50,429 bases of DNA from Streptosporangiales bacterium (GTDB lineage: Bacteria > Actinomycetota > Actinomycetes > Streptosporangiales > Streptosporangiaceae), in assembly GCA_009380095.1 (NCBI GenBank), contig WHSL01000014.1, forward strand, positions 1-50,429, given 5' to 3'. The notes under the pieces were generated by a model, which made no database searches, was not told where the DNA came from, and saw nothing but the letters and a program-made list of their open reading frames with translations. The first letter of the stretch is position 1; every line of letters starts with the position of its first letter. This document shows, piece by piece, positions 1-10,250 of the stretch. Both the position numbers and the translations under genes were made by a program.

Positions 1-141
1 GTCGCGCAGAAGACCACGACCACCTCGGGGGACTCCAGCAAGACGACCGCGTACGCGATAACGCTGACCCGGGACGCCGGGGTGTGGAAGGTGTTCGACT
101 TCCAGCCCGCCGACGCCGGTCAGGAAGGGGACGTGGGCTGA
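1..141 (+). CDS. C-terminal end of a conjugal-transfer-like protein (partial)
   Basis: The frame is open from base 1 to a TGA at 139-141 and gives 46 residues ending QPADAGQEGDVG. The piece alternates Thr/Ser-rich and hydrophobic residues and contains ITLTRDAGVWKVFDF, the kind of short beta strands found at the end of NTF2-like VirB8/TcpC conjugation proteins. The next gene begins inside its stop codon (TGATG, start at 141), so the two are translationally coupled. The identity is inferred mainly from the downstream cell-wall hydrolase, which usually accompanies TcpC-like proteins in Gram-positive conjugative elements; the fragment alone is too short to prove it. Confidence 0.5.
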   Translation, partial: VAQKTTTTSGDSSKTTAYAITLTRDAGVWKVFDFQPADAGQEGDVG

Positions 142-1265
142 TGCCGACGCCGATGACGCGGATCGCGGCGGAGATCGCCCGCCGGGCGCTCAGACCCGAC
201 CCCGGCCGACAAGGCGGGGGATGGGGCGGCGGGGGGCTTCTCGTCGCCCTTCTCGCTGTCGCGTTCGCGGTGTTGCTGCTGTTGCCGCTGGTGGTCATCC
301 AGTTCCTCACCGGCGGCATGATCGGCCGGTTCGGCGCGCAGGGTGAGGACCCGTGGGCCTGCGGTGACCAGGGCGCGAGCACCACCGCGCAACGGGACAT
401 CCCCCCCGACTACATGAAGCTCTACCTCGCCGCGTCGAAGAAGTACGGCATCCCGTGGCCGGTGCTCGCCGGCATCGGCAAGGTCGAGACCAACCACGGC
501 CGCTCCCAGCTGCCCGGCGTCGCCAGCGGCGAGAACTTCGCCGGCGCGGGCGGACCGATGCAGTTCATCGCCGACACCTGGAACCGGTACGGGGTGGACG
601 GCAACGGCGACGGCGAGAAGGACCGCTACGACCCCGAGGACGCCATCCCGGCCGCCGGAAACTACCTCAAGGCGTCCGGCGCCCCCGCCCGCATGGAGCG
701 CGCGATCTTCGCGTACAACCACGCCACCTGGTACGTCGACATGGTCCTCGACCAGGCCGGACGCTACGCCAAGGCCGGCGTCAAGTCGGTCCTGACCGAC
801 TCGGCCGTCTGCGACGAGGACCTCGCCGGAGTGCCGGAGGGCGTGGTCGGAGACCTCGTCGCACGGGCCCTCGCGCAGCGCGGCAAGCCTTACGTGTGGG
901 GAGCGACGGGCCCCGACGCCTTCGACTGCTCCGGCCTCGTGTACGACGCGTACCGTTCGGTCGGCGTGACCCTGCCCCGCACCACGTTCGGTCAATGGCC
1001 CATGGGCCCGAAGGTCCCCGAGGGCAAGGAACAGCCGGGGGACCTCGTGTTCTTCAACTCCGGTCCCGGCACGGGCCCGGACAACCCGGGCCACGTCGGC
1101 CTCGTCGTCGGCAAGAACAAGATGATCGAGGCCCGCTGCACCCGCTGCGGCCCGGTCAAGACGACCACGTACGAGAACCGCGACCCCCTCGGCTTCACCC
1201 GCCCCCTCGCCCACCCCAACGTCAAACGCCAACTCGAACGCCGCGTCGAAGCCGCCGCCGACTGA
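141..1265 (+). CDS. Bifunctional lytic transglycosylase / NlpC-P60 peptidoglycan hydrolase
   Basis: Predicted membrane-anchored wall hydrolase of 374 residues. One hydrophobic segment lies at about residues 30-58 after a Gly-rich stretch. An SLT-type transglycosylase domain follows (about 85-220), with catalytic Glu in GIGKVETNHG and the later motifs GPMQFIADTW and AIFAYNHATWYV. A C-terminal NlpC/P60 domain (about 240-350) has the catalytic Cys in FDCSGLVYDAY and His in PGHVGLVVG. I place the start at 141, overlapping the previous stop; an upstream ATG at 84 in the same frame would lie inside the preceding gene. This two-domain arrangement is typical of hydrolases that open the wall for conjugation channels, and the coupled upstream fragment supports that. 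A general wall-remodelling role cannot be excluded. Confidence 0.85.
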   Translation: MPTPMTRIAAEIARRALRPDPGRQGGGWGGGGLLVALLAVAFAVLLLLPLVVIQFLTGGMIGRFGAQGEDPWACGDQGASTTAQRDIPPDYMKLYLAASKKYGIPWPVLAGIGKVETNHGRSQLPGVASGENFAGAGGPMQFIADTWNRYGVDGNGDGEKDRYDPEDAIPAAGNYLKASGAPARMERAIFAYNHATWYVDMVLDQAGRYAKAGVKSVLTDSAVCDEDLAGVPEGVVGDLVARALAQRGKPYVWGATGPDAFDCSGLVYDAYRSVGVTLPRTTFGQWPMGPKVPEGKEQPGDLVFFNSGPGTGPDNPGHVGLVVGKNKMIEARCTRCGPVKTTTYENRDPLGFTRPLAHPNVKRQLERRVEAAAD

Positions 1266-1365
1266 ACCGACGCGGACCCCGAGCGACGGCTCTGCTGGGG
1301 GTATGTGGTGGTGTTGCCGTTGGTGGATTGGTGGTGCGGTGTCCGATATCAGGTGACCGGCGGCG

Positions 1366-1785
1366 ATGCGGGTGGGCCAGACTCAGGCCGTGGCGATTGT
1401 TGTCGTGGGCGCCGCCATCATCCGTGATGGCCGGCTGCTCGCCGCTCAGCGTTCCGAGCCCCCCGCACTGAAGGGCGGCTGGGAGCTCCCCGGCGGCAAG
1501 GTCGATCCCGGCGAGACCGACGAGGAAGCCCTCATCCGCGAGGTCCGCGAAGAGCTGGGCGTGGAAGTACGCCTGCACGCCCGGATCGGCGGCGACTGGG
1601 ACCTCCCCCCGACCGCCGTCCTCCGCGTCTGGACCGCCGAACTGATCACCGGCGAACCCCAAGCTCTGGAACACCTCGCCCTACGCTGGCTCGCCCCCGC
1701 GGAACTCGGCGACGTGGCCTGGCTGGCCGCCGATATCCCGGTCCTGACCGAACTTGGCCCCCACCTCGAGGCCGCCCCCGCCTGA
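1366..1785 (+). CDS. NUDIX hydrolase, MutT-like
   Basis: Protein of 139 residues that should hydrolyse nucleoside diphosphate-X compounds, probably (d)NTPs as in MutT/CtfA-type house-cleaning enzymes. The Nudix signature is complete: G in GGKVDPGE, then REVREELGV, matching GX5EX7REUXEEXGU. Before it come the usual first strand ([18 protein letters not shown]) and the LPGG turn. The downstream WLAPAEL segment is also typical. A GTG at 1390 is an alternative start that removes eight residues; neither start has a clear ribosome binding site. It stands alone, 100 bases after the hydrolase gene and 139 bases before typA. The exact substrate cannot be read from the sequence. Confidence 0.85.
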   Translation: MRVGQTQAVAIVVVGAAIIRDGRLLAAQRSEPPALKGGWELPGGKVDPGETDEEALIREVREELGVEVRLHARIGGDWDLPPTAVLRVWTAELITGEPQALEHLALRWLAPAELGDVAWLAADIPVLTELGPHLEAAPA

Positions 1786-1924
1786 CTCTCGCGGCGCCCC
1801 GGGACAGAGCACGACGGACGACGGGCCAGGCCGCGCGGGAGGCGCCGTAAAATGGGAGGTGCCGCGGGTTCGGCGAACCCCGATCAACGGCATTCCCACC
1901 GCTCAAACGAGACGCGAGACTCGC

Positions 1925-3799
<1,875 letters not shown>

Positions 3800-3827
3800 C
3801 CCGCGGCCTCCCGGATCGCCCCCGAGT

Positions 3828-4244
3828 TCAGCCGTGGGGCGGAACCTCGACGAGTTTCACTGCGCCTTCGAGCCCTTGGAAGTCGCCGACGTTGGTGGTG
3901 AACAGGGGAAGGTCGTGGGCAACGGCGGTCGCGGCGACCATGAGATCAAGCCTGCGCGGCCGAGGGTTGCGCCCGTAGGCGAGCGTGAGGGCGACCAGGA
4001 CGCCGTATTGCCGGGCCGCGTCGGCGCCGAACGGGAGCGGGGCGACGCTGGCCTCGATGCGCTGCACCCGGGCCATGCGACGTGCCCGTTCATTGGGGTC
4101 CTTGGTGGTGTGCAGCCCGGCGCTGAGCTCGGCGAGCGATAGCGCCGAGATCGCGCTCGCGGCCGGAAGGGCCGCCTCGGGCAACTGCGGGAGATCGATG
4201 AGGACGCAGGTGTCGAGCAGGCCCGCCCCGTGGCGGTCAGCCAC
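3828..4244 (-). CDS. PIN-domain toxin, VapC-like
   Basis: Predicted Mg-dependent ribonuclease toxin of 138 residues. The PIN acidic residues are visible: Asp in LLDTCVLIDL, Glu in ALSLAELSAGL, Asp in RPRRLDLMVAATA and Asp in FTTNVGDFQGL. The GTG at 4244 is preferred because GGTGAGGA lies about eight bases upstream; a GTG at 4259 in the same frame would add five residues. The gene overlaps the antitoxin by eight bases, the standard translational coupling of toxin-antitoxin pairs. Target RNA is unknown. Family identification is secure; toxicity is inferred. Confidence 0.85.
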   Translation of the reverse strand: MADRHGAGLLDTCVLIDLPQLPEAALPAASAISALSLAELSAGLHTTKDPNERARRMARVQRIEASVAPLPFGADAARQYGVLVALTLAYGRNPRPRRLDLMVAATAVAHDLPLFTTNVGDFQGLEGAVKLVEVPPHG

Positions 4245-4488
4245 CGATCCGGTCCTCACCGAAGAGTTCGTCCATCTCCTCGCGCATCGCCGCGTAGTCG
4301 ATGCGAGCCCCGTCGGCGCCGGCCCGCCTGAGCTCGGCCGTCGGGACCAGCGCTCGGTGCGGGATGGGACGCAGCTCGGCGACCGGTACGCCGTTCCTGG
4401 ACACGATCATGGTCTCGCCCCCCTCCACGGCGTTCATGACCTCGGCGGAGTTGTTCCTCAGTTCACGCTGGCTGATCATGCGCGGCAC
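4237..4488 (-). CDS. Antitoxin of the Phd/YefM family
   Basis: An 83-residue partner of the PIN toxin. The N-terminus ISQRELRNNSAEVMNAVEGG and the following MIVSRNGVPVAEL are the Phd/YefM DNA-binding fold; the acidic C-terminus (MREEMDELFGEDR) should bind and neutralise the toxin. A GTG at 4488 is chosen because a TACACT hexamer lies six bases upstream, as for a leaderless message; the ATG at 4479 is the alternative. Phd-type antitoxins normally repress their own promoter, and an inverted repeat sits in that promoter. Phd-like antitoxins paired with PIN toxins are common in actinomycetes. Confidence 0.85.
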   Translation of the reverse strand: MPRMISQRELRNNSAEVMNAVEGGETMIVSRNGVPVAELRPIPHRALVPTAELRRAGADGARIDYAAMREEMDELFGEDRIGG

Positions 4489-4494
4489 GACCTC

Positions 4495-4518
4495 AGTGTA
4501 GCCCACCGTTCCCCGGTG
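4495..4518 (-). promoter_or_regulatory. Promoter and putative autorepression site of the toxin-antitoxin pair
   Basis: On the minus strand TACACT (4495-4500) sits six bases before the GTG at 4488. Just upstream is the inverted repeat CACCG-N5-CGGTG at 4504-4518, within the -35/-10 spacer, where a Phd-type antitoxin would be expected to bind. No good -35 hexamer is seen. The repeat is direct observation; the role is inferred. Confidence 0.4.
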
Positions 4519-4520
4519 TG

Positions 4521-5315
4521 CTACGCGCTCGGCGAGCGCTCGGTCAGCGGAGGACCGGGTATCGGGAGCCGGTCGCGTGAGCCCAGGACCCACACTTCGT
4601 GCGGGTCGAGGAAGGCGATCAAGTCGATCAGGGCGTTGTGGACGATGGCGATGCGACGCAGCCCTCCCTCGGGATCCGTGAGGAGGCCGCCGCCGTACTC
4701 GATCAGCGGCTGGAACCGCTGGGCGAACTCCGGATCGTTGTCGAGCCTGGTGCGGAACTCCAGGTAACCGAGGCAGCGGCGGCGGGGCGGGTCGGTGCCC
4801 TCCAGGGCGACCATGAGCTCGCCGATGAGCTGCTGTTCGCCGCCCTGCAGGATCCCCGTCCGCCCGAGGTCGTCGTGCCCGGCTATGGCACCGCTCACCG
4901 CGGAGAGCAGTCTCATGAGCTTGCGATTGTGGCGGCGGCTGCCAAGGTCGAGGAAGCCCGCCTCTTGGAAGAGGATGTGCACCCAACCCTGGTACAGGCC
5001 GAATCGGTAGAGGGTCTCGTACAGGTTGTACTCCTCCTGCCGCGGCTTGCCGCGAGCCACCTGGGTGACCGAGGTGACCGAGGCGTCCGCCAGGGAGGTG
5101 ACCGGTTCCGAGAAGTACAGGACCATGTTGCCCAGCCGGCCCTGCAGCCGGGCGGCCGCCTGCAGGAGGGGGTCGCGGTAGCGGCTGACCCGGTCGCGCC
5201 GGGCGTACTCGCGGTTGGAGTGCTGGCGTCGCCACTCGAACAGACCGCCAAGTGTCACGGTCACGACCGCGCCCACCACGGAGACGACCGCTGAGACCAG
5301 CGAAACGGTGTCCAT
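4521..5315 (-). CDS. Conserved-looking membrane-anchored protein of unknown function
   Basis: A 264-residue protein I do not recognise. It opens with one hydrophobic helix (about residues 4-25, VSLVSAVVSVVGAVVTV) followed at once by a basic stretch (EWRRQHSNREYARRDRVSRY), so it is probably anchored with the rest in the cytoplasm. The remainder is soluble and alpha-helical, with YRDPLLQAAARLQGRLGN, ETLYRFGLYQGWVHILF and a late FLDPHEVWVLGSRDRLP. GGGGGTGA lies about eight bases before the ATG, supporting the start. No catalytic motif is evident. It stops 41 bases from the antitoxin gene on the same strand; that gap contains the antitoxin promoter, so co-transcription is not implied. Confidence 0.7.
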   Translation of the reverse strand: MDTVSLVSAVVSVVGAVVTVTLGGLFEWRRQHSNREYARRDRVSRYRDPLLQAAARLQGRLGNMVLYFSEPVTSLADASVTSVTQVARGKPRQEEYNLYETLYRFGLYQGWVHILFQEAGFLDLGSRRHNRKLMRLLSAVSGAIAGHDDLGRTGILQGGEQQLIGELMVALEGTDPPRRRCLGYLEFRTRLDNDPEFAQRFQPLIEYGGGLLTDPEGGLRRIAIVHNALIDLIAFLDPHEVWVLGSRDRLPIPGPPLTERSPSA

Positions 5316-5375
5316 TCTCGGCTCACCCCCGTGGGATCCTTCGCGTGGCTCGCCAACCTATCCCGTCTCATCGAA

Positions 5376-5408
5376 CGGCGCCCCGGGAAGCGAGTTCCCG
5401 GGGCGCCG
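5376..5408 (-). terminator. Hairpin after the first sdh operon
   Basis: A perfect 14-bp stem (5376-5389 with 5395-5408) and a five-base loop lie 15 bases beyond the sdhB stop on the minus strand. There is no run of T, which is usual for terminators in high-GC actinomycetes. It could stop sdh transcripts and also protects the gap before the membrane protein gene. Confidence 0.55.
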
Positions 5409-5423
5409 ACGTACGCGGGTCCG

Positions 5424-6209
5424 TCAGGTGTTGGGGACCTTCGGGGTGTCGGCCGGGCGGCGGCCGATCTTGGAGCCGAGCCAGACCAGCGGGTCGTACT
5501 TGCGGGTGGCGACCCGCTCCTTCATCGGGATCAGCGCGTTGTCCGTGATCTTGATGTGCTCGGGGCAGACCTCGGTGCAGCACTTGGTGATGTTGCAGTA
5601 GCCGAGGCCGTAGTCCTCCTGCGCGGCGAGCCGCCGGTCCGCGGTGTCGGCCGGGTGCATCTCCAGCTCCGCGACCCGCATGAGGAACCGGGGGCCGGAG
5701 AAGGCCTCCTTGTTCTCCTCGTGGTCACGGATGACGTGGCAGACGTTCTGGCACAGGTAGCACTCGATGCACCTGCGGAACTCCTGCGAGCGCTGCACGT
5801 CCTCCTGCTGCATCCGGAACTCGCCCGGCTTGACGGACGGATCCGGGGTGAACGACGGGATCTGCCGCGCCTTCACGTAGTTGTACGACACGTCGCAGAC
5901 CAGGTCACGGATGACCGGGAACGTGCGCAGCGGGGTGACCGCGATGGGCTCGCTCTGGTCCAGCGTGCTCATCCGGGTCATGCAGGCCAGCCGCGGCCGC
6001 CCGTTGATCTCCATGGAACAGGAGCCGCACTTGCCGGCCTTGCAGTTCCACCGTACGGCCAGGTCGGGAGTCTGCGTCGCCTGCAGCCGGTGCAGCACGT
6101 CGAGGACGACCTCGCCCTCGTTGACCTCGACGGTGTAGTCGACCAGCTCGCCCTCGCCGGCGTCGCCGCGCCAGACCCGGAACTTCGCCTTGCTCACCGG
6201 ATCACTCAC
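5424..6209 (-). CDS. sdhB: Succinate dehydrogenase iron-sulfur subunit (Sdh1 type)
   Basis: A 261-residue electron-transfer subunit carrying electrons from the flavoprotein to the membrane quinone site. All three clusters have their ligands: WNCKAGKCGSC for the 2Fe-2S centre, CIECYLCQNVC for the 4Fe-4S centre, and GYCNITKCCTEVCPEH for the last centre. The sequence follows M. tuberculosis Rv0247c closely, including QTPDLAVRWNCKAG and LIPMKERVATRKYDP. The GTG at 6209 overlaps the sdhA stop by eight bases. Third gene of a minus-strand operon, membrane anchor - flavoprotein - iron-sulfur protein, the same order as Rv0249c-Rv0248c-Rv0247c. Confidence 0.93.
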   Translation of the reverse strand: MSDPVSKAKFRVWRGDAGEGELVDYTVEVNEGEVVLDVLHRLQATQTPDLAVRWNCKAGKCGSCSMEINGRPRLACMTRMSTLDQSEPIAVTPLRTFPVIRDLVCDVSYNYVKARQIPSFTPDPSVKPGEFRMQQEDVQRSQEFRRCIECYLCQNVCHVIRDHEENKEAFSGPRFLMRVAELEMHPADTADRRLAAQEDYGLGYCNITKCCTEVCPEHIKITDNALIPMKERVATRKYDPLVWLGSKIGRRPADTPKVPNT

Positions 6210-8112
6210 CCTTTTCAGTCTCTCGGATCCGCTGCACCGCCGACTGCTCCTCGTCGGTCAGGTACTTCTTCAGCTCGTCGTCCTCGAACAGCGTGACGAG
6301 GTCGCCGCGCATGGTGTCCAGGTCCTGCCGCCGCAGCGTCACCGCGCCCTTGTCGTTCATCCCGAGGACGAGGTTGACCTTGCGCCACTCCGCGGACATC
6401 TCCGGGTAGTCGTCGCGGGTGTGCCCGCCGCGGCTCTCCTCGCGCTCCAGCGCCGCCTTGGCGATGCACTCCGAGACGATCAGCATGTTGCGCAGGTCCA
6501 GCGCGAGGTGCCAGCCCGGGTTGTACGCGCGCCCGCCCTCGGCGGTCACCGAGGCGACCCGCTCCTTGAGCTTGGCCAGCGCCTCCAGCGCCTGCTCCAT
6601 CTCGCTCGCCTTGCGGATGATGCCGACCAGGTCGTTCATGGTCTGCTGGAGCTCCTGGTGCAGCGCGTACGGGTTCTCGCCCGTCTCGCGCTCGAACGGG
6701 GCCAGCGCCTCGGCCTGCGCGGACTCCAGGTCGGCGTCCGCCACGGCGGGGCGAGCGTCCCCGAGCGAGTCGAGGTACTCCACCGCGCCGAGCCCGGCGC
6801 GCCGGCCGAACACCAGCAGGTCGGAGAGCGAGTTGCCGCCGAGCCGGTTGGAGCCGTGCATGCCGCCGGCCACCTCGCCGGCCGCGAACAGCCCGGGCAC
6901 CAGCGCCGCGCCGGTGTCCGCGTCGACTTCCACTCCGCCCATCACGTAGTGGCAGGTGGGCCCGACCTCCATCGGCTCCTTGGTGATGTCGACGTCGGCC
7001 AGCTCCTTGAACTGGTGGTGCATCGACGGGAGCCGCCGGATGATCTCCTCGGCCGGCATCCGGGTGGAGATGTCCAGGAAGACGCCGCCCGCGGGGGAGC
7101 CCCGTCCGGCCTTGACCTCGGAGTTGATGGACCGCGCCACCTCGTCGCGGGGGAGCAGCTCCGGCGGGCGCCGGTTGTTCTCCGGGTCGGCGTACCAGCC
7201 GTCCGCCTCCTCCTCGGTCTCCGCGTACTGCTTGCGGAAGACGTCGGGGACGTAGTCGAACATGAACCGCTTGCCCTCGGAGTTGCGCAGCACGCCGCCG
7301 TCGCCCCGTACGGACTCGGTCACCAGGATGCCCTTGACGGACGGGGGCCAGACCATGCCGGTCGGGTGGAACTGCACGAACTCCATGTTCAGCAGCGTGC
7401 CGCCGGCCCGCAGCGCGAGCGCGTGGCCGTCCCCGGTGTACTCCCAGGAGTTGGAGGTGACCTTGAAGGACTTGCCGATGCCGCCGGTGGCGAGCACCAC
7501 GGCCGGGGTCTCGAACAGCACGAACGCGCCGGTCTCGCGGATGTAGCCGAACGCTCCGGCGATCTTCTCGCCGTCCTTGAGCAGCTCGGTGATGGTGGTC
7601 TCGGCGAAGACCTTGATCATCGCCTCAGGGTCGCCGTGCTCCTCGGCGTCGGCCTGCTGCAGCTGGACGACGCGCTGCTGCAGCGTACGGATCATCTCCA
7701 GGCCGGTACGGTCCCCGACGTGCGCCAGCCGCGGGTACTCGTGCCCGCCGAAGTTGCGCTGGCTGATCTTGCCGTCCTTGGTGCGGTCGAACAGCGCGCC
7801 CCAGGCCTCGAGCTCGTAGACCCGGTCCGGCGCCTCCACGGCGTGCAGCTCCGCCATCCGCGGGTTGTTCATGAACTTGCCGCCGCGGATCGTGTCGCGG
7901 AAGTGCACCTGCCAGTTGTCGTTGGGGTTCGCGTTCCCCATCGACGCGGCCGCGCCGCCCTCGGCCATCACGGTGTGCGCCTTGCCGAACAGCGACTTGG
8001 AGATGATCGCGGTCCTCTTGCCCTGCTGCCGCGCTTCGATCGCCGCTCGCAGACCGGCTCCACCGGCCCCGATCACGACGACGTCATAGCTGTGGCGCTG
8101 GATGTCGCTCAT
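6202..8112 (-). CDS. sdhA: Succinate dehydrogenase flavoprotein subunit (Sdh1 type)
   Basis: FAD-containing catalytic subunit of 636 residues that oxidises succinate to fumarate. The dinucleotide-binding motif VVVIGAGGAGLRAA is at residues 11-24, and the probable covalent FAD histidine is His46 in GKAHTVMAEGG. Further family motifs are EFVQFHPTGMVWP, the HYVMGGVEVDADTG region and AGGMHGSNRLGGNSLSDLLV. ATG 8112 gives the start MSDIQRHSYDVVVIGAG, like Rv0248c; the frame is open further upstream but that part overlaps the anchor gene. It is 23 bases after the anchor stop and overlaps sdhB by eight bases. It is unrelated in detail to the second sdhA at 10977. Confidence 0.95.
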   Translation of the reverse strand: MSDIQRHSYDVVVIGAGGAGLRAAIEARQQGKRTAIISKSLFGKAHTVMAEGGAAASMGNANPNDNWQVHFRDTIRGGKFMNNPRMAELHAVEAPDRVYELEAWGALFDRTKDGKISQRNFGGHEYPRLAHVGDRTGLEMIRTLQQRVVQLQQADAEEHGDPEAMIKVFAETTITELLKDGEKIAGAFGYIRETGAFVLFETPAVVLATGGIGKSFKVTSNSWEYTGDGHALALRAGGTLLNMEFVQFHPTGMVWPPSVKGILVTESVRGDGGVLRNSEGKRFMFDYVPDVFRKQYAETEEEADGWYADPENNRRPPELLPRDEVARSINSEVKAGRGSPAGGVFLDISTRMPAEEIIRRLPSMHHQFKELADVDITKEPMEVGPTCHYVMGGVEVDADTGAALVPGLFAAGEVAGGMHGSNRLGGNSLSDLLVFGRRAGLGAVEYLDSLGDARPAVADADLESAQAEALAPFERETGENPYALHQELQQTMNDLVGIIRKASEMEQALEALAKLKERVASVTAEGGRAYNPGWHLALDLRNMLIVSECIAKAALEREESRGGHTRDDYPEMSAEWRKVNLVLGMNDKGAVTLRRQDLDTMRGDLVTLFEDDELKKYLTDEEQSAVQRIRETEKGE

Positions 8113-8135
8113 GTGCCTACGTACCTCTGTCGTGC

Positions 8136-8930
8136 TCAGAAGAACCGGATGTCGGTGATCGTGCCGGAGGCCACCAGCCGGATGTAGAGATCCGTCAAGC
8201 CGACCCAGACGAGGGAGACCCAGGCGATCTCCATGTGCTTGGCGTTCAGCCGGGTGATCTGGGTCCACATCCAGTACCGGACCGGGGCCTTCGAGAAGTG
8301 CTTGAGCCGCCCGCCGAACGTGTGCCGGCACGCGTGGCAGGACAGCGAGTACGCCCACAGCAGGACCGCGTTGATCAGCAGGACCAGCGTGCCGAGGCCC
8401 ATGTGGCCCCAGTTTCCCTCGTGGTCGCGGAACGCGATGATCGCGTCCCAGGTGAGGATGATGTTGAAGAGGGTGGCGACCCAGAAGAAGTAGCGGTGCA
8501 CGTTCTGGATGATCAGCGGGAAGCGGGTCTCGCCGGTGTACTTCTTGTGCGGCTCCTTCACGCCGCAGGCGGTCGGGGACTGCCAGATGGAGCGGTAGTA
8601 CGCCTTCCGGTAGTAGTAACACGTCATCCGGAAGCCCATCGGCACGCCGATGATCAGGATCGACGGGGTCAGCCAGGCCACCCAGGGCACGAACTGCCAC
8701 CCCGCGCCCTCCGCGCACGTGGTGACCAGGCACGGCGAGTAGAACGGGGAGATGTACGGCTCGACGAAGTAGTTCTCGTTGACGAGAATCGCCCATGTCG
8801 CATAGACCACGAAGACGAGCAGGATCGCCCCGTTGATCATGGGCTGCCGCCGCCAGTTGTCCGTGCGCAGCGTGCGTGCGCCGATCTCGGCCCGCTCCAG
8901 GCGCGGGGGTTCCAGGGGTGTCTGCGTCAT
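8136..8930 (-). CDS. Succinate dehydrogenase membrane anchor (Rv0249c-like)
   Basis: A 264-residue membrane subunit expected to carry the quinone site and possibly haem for the Sdh1 complex. About five hydrophobic helices can be seen: MINGAILLVFVVYATWAIL, VAWLTPSILIIGVPMG, RYFFWVATLFNIILTWDAI, LVLLINAVLLWAYSLS and a final one near VSLVWVGLTDLYIRLV. Several histidines lie next to helices (NVHRYFFW, LSCHACRHTF). The start at 8930 (MTQTPLEPPR) has GGAG eight bases upstream; the frame stays open to 9050 without family similarity. First gene of the operon. No second anchor gene exists here, as in the M. tuberculosis arrangement. Confidence 0.88.
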   Translation of the reverse strand: MTQTPLEPPRLERAEIGARTLRTDNWRRQPMINGAILLVFVVYATWAILVNENYFVEPYISPFYSPCLVTTCAEGAGWQFVPWVAWLTPSILIIGVPMGFRMTCYYYRKAYYRSIWQSPTACGVKEPHKKYTGETRFPLIIQNVHRYFFWVATLFNIILTWDAIIAFRDHEGNWGHMGLGTLVLLINAVLLWAYSLSCHACRHTFGGRLKHFSKAPVRYWMWTQITRLNAKHMEIAWVSLVWVGLTDLYIRLVASGTITDIRFF

Positions 8931-9277
8931 CGAGGCGTCTCCATCTCCAGCGGGAACGTGGCCACTGCCTCCGCGGGTCGGCAGCGGTCCTCGGTCCACC
9001 GGCGCCGCGGGCCCGGTTGGCCCGTTCCCCGATCCTGAATGCCTGCGCAAATGCGCTATCGGACCACGTTAGGCCAGTGCGATCACGGGCACGACACAGG
9101 CCCCCACATGGCGTTGTGAAACGTGCCACTTACCCGCGCGTAACCCGGACTGAAGTGGTTTTACGGCTTTGTTGAGTGCCTTGCCCGAATAGCGCCGTCC
9201 AAAGCCCGTCATTCCCCGGCCGATAACGCGTTCGCCCTTGTGGGGCGGGGTCTCCGCAGGTCCGGGACGGGCGGGGC
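8931..9277. other. Upstream region of the first sdh operon
   Basis: 347 bases without a convincing gene, between the anchor start and the LysR stop. They must contain the operon promoter. Visible elements are GCGCA-N2-TGCGC (9045-9056), a minus-strand TAACGT near 9066-9071 and an AT-richer stretch around 9150-9170. A TTGTGAA half site near 9113-9119 recalls the redox regulator Rex, but its second half is poor. No promoter can be fixed by eye. Confidence 0.35.
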
Positions 9278-10210
9278 TCAGTCGATCGGATGCACGCCGG
9301 GCGGCAATGCCCCTGTGTCGGCGGCCTCGGCGATGAAGTCCAGCAGTGAGGTACGGAAGGCGCGCGCGGCGTGCGTGGGGGCGACGTCGCGCCGGTTGGC
9401 GAGGCCGATCGTGCGCCGCAGTCCGGGCGGGGTCAGTGGAGTGCCGCGCAGCCCCGGCCGGCCCTCCAGCACCATGCTCGGCGCCACGGCGAGGCCCAGC
9501 CCGGCCTCCACGAACCGCAGCACCGCGTCCATCTCCCCGCCCTCGACGGAGAACGTCGGCTCGAACCCGGCCTGGCGGCAGGCGGCGAGCGTGACGTCAC
9601 GGAGGTCGTACCCGGAGCGGAACATCACCAGGGAGTGCTCGCGTAGCCCGGAGATGCGCATGTGCCGGCCGCGGGCCGGGGCGGGACCGTCGCTGGCGGA
9701 GGCGACGACGAGGTTCTCCCGCAGGATCGGCGTGGCGTCGAGCGCCGTCTCGCCCTGGTGCAGCGGCAGGATGACCAGCGCCATGTCGAGCTCCCCGTGG
9801 GTGAGATGGCGGACCAGGTCGCGCGAGCCACCCTCCTCCACGTGCAGCGCCACGCCCGGATAGGTGGCGTGGAAGCGTGCGAGCACGTCGGCCACCAGGC
9901 CGCCGCAGAGGCTCGGCGTCGCGCCGAGCCGCACCCGTCCGCTGCGCAGCCCGGCCAGCTCCTGGACCTCCAGCCGGGCGGTGTCCACGTCGGCGAGGAT
10001 GCGCTGGGCCAGCGGGAGCAGCGCCTCGCCCGCCGGGGTGAGCGTGATGTTGCCGCGCGCCCGGCTGAACAGCGGCGACCCGAGCTCCCGCTCCAGCGCC
10101 CGGATCTGCTTGGAGAGCGAGGGCTGGGCCACCCGCATTAGCTCGGCCGCATGCGTGAAGTGACGGGTCTCGGCGACCGTGACGAAGTAGGCGAGCTGCT
10201 GGAGCTGCAT
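9278..10210 (-). CDS. LysR-family transcriptional regulator
   Basis: A 310-residue regulator with the N-terminal winged helix-turn-helix (about residues 1-60, [30 protein letters not shown]) and a periplasmic-binding-like effector domain (about 90-300, [27 protein letters not shown]). I use ATG 10210 rather than ATG 10216, because TAGGCT lies six bases upstream as a leaderless -10 element and LysR proteins often begin MQLQQL. It is divergent from the second sdh operon, 77 bases start to start, so it probably controls that operon and itself. The effector is unknown; a dicarboxylate would fit but is only a guess. Confidence 0.9.
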   Translation of the reverse strand: MQLQQLAYFVTVAETRHFTHAAELMRVAQPSLSKQIRALERELGSPLFSRARGNITLTPAGEALLPLAQRILADVDTARLEVQELAGLRSGRVRLGATPSLCGGLVADVLARFHATYPGVALHVEEGGSRDLVRHLTHGELDMALVILPLHQGETALDATPILRENLVVASASDGPAPARGRHMRISGLREHSLVMFRSGYDLRDVTLAACRQAGFEPTFSVEGGEMDAVLRFVEAGLGLAVAPSMVLEGRPGLRGTPLTPPGLRRTIGLANRRDVAPTHAARAFRTSLLDFIAEAADTGALPPGVHPID

Positions 10211-10214
10211 GTCC

Positions 10215-10229
10215 ATAGCCTACGGCTAT
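10215..10229. promoter_or_regulatory. LysR box overlapping the regulator's own -10 element
   Basis: ATAGCC-TAC-GGCTAT is a perfect 15-bp inverted repeat containing the LysR signature T-N11-A (TAGCCTACGGCTA). On the minus strand its inner part TAGGCT is six bases before the LysR ATG at 10210, so binding would block the regulator's promoter. A second, weaker dyad (ATAAGGCCTTCTAT) at 10233-10246 leads toward the sdhC promoter, the usual layout of recognition and activation half sites. Confidence 0.6.
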
Positions 10230-10250
10230 CGAGATAAGGCCTTCTATGTC

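Noticed and set aside
6190-8187. A 665-codon plus-strand frame opposite the first sdhA
   Set aside because: It is the antisense of a securely identified flavoprotein gene. Composition is Leu/Val/Arg/His/Gly-rich without motifs, as expected for the mirror of GC-biased codons.
9113-9130. Rex redox-repressor site upstream of the first sdh operon
   Set aside because: TTGTGAA matches one half, but the second half has only three of seven expected bases.
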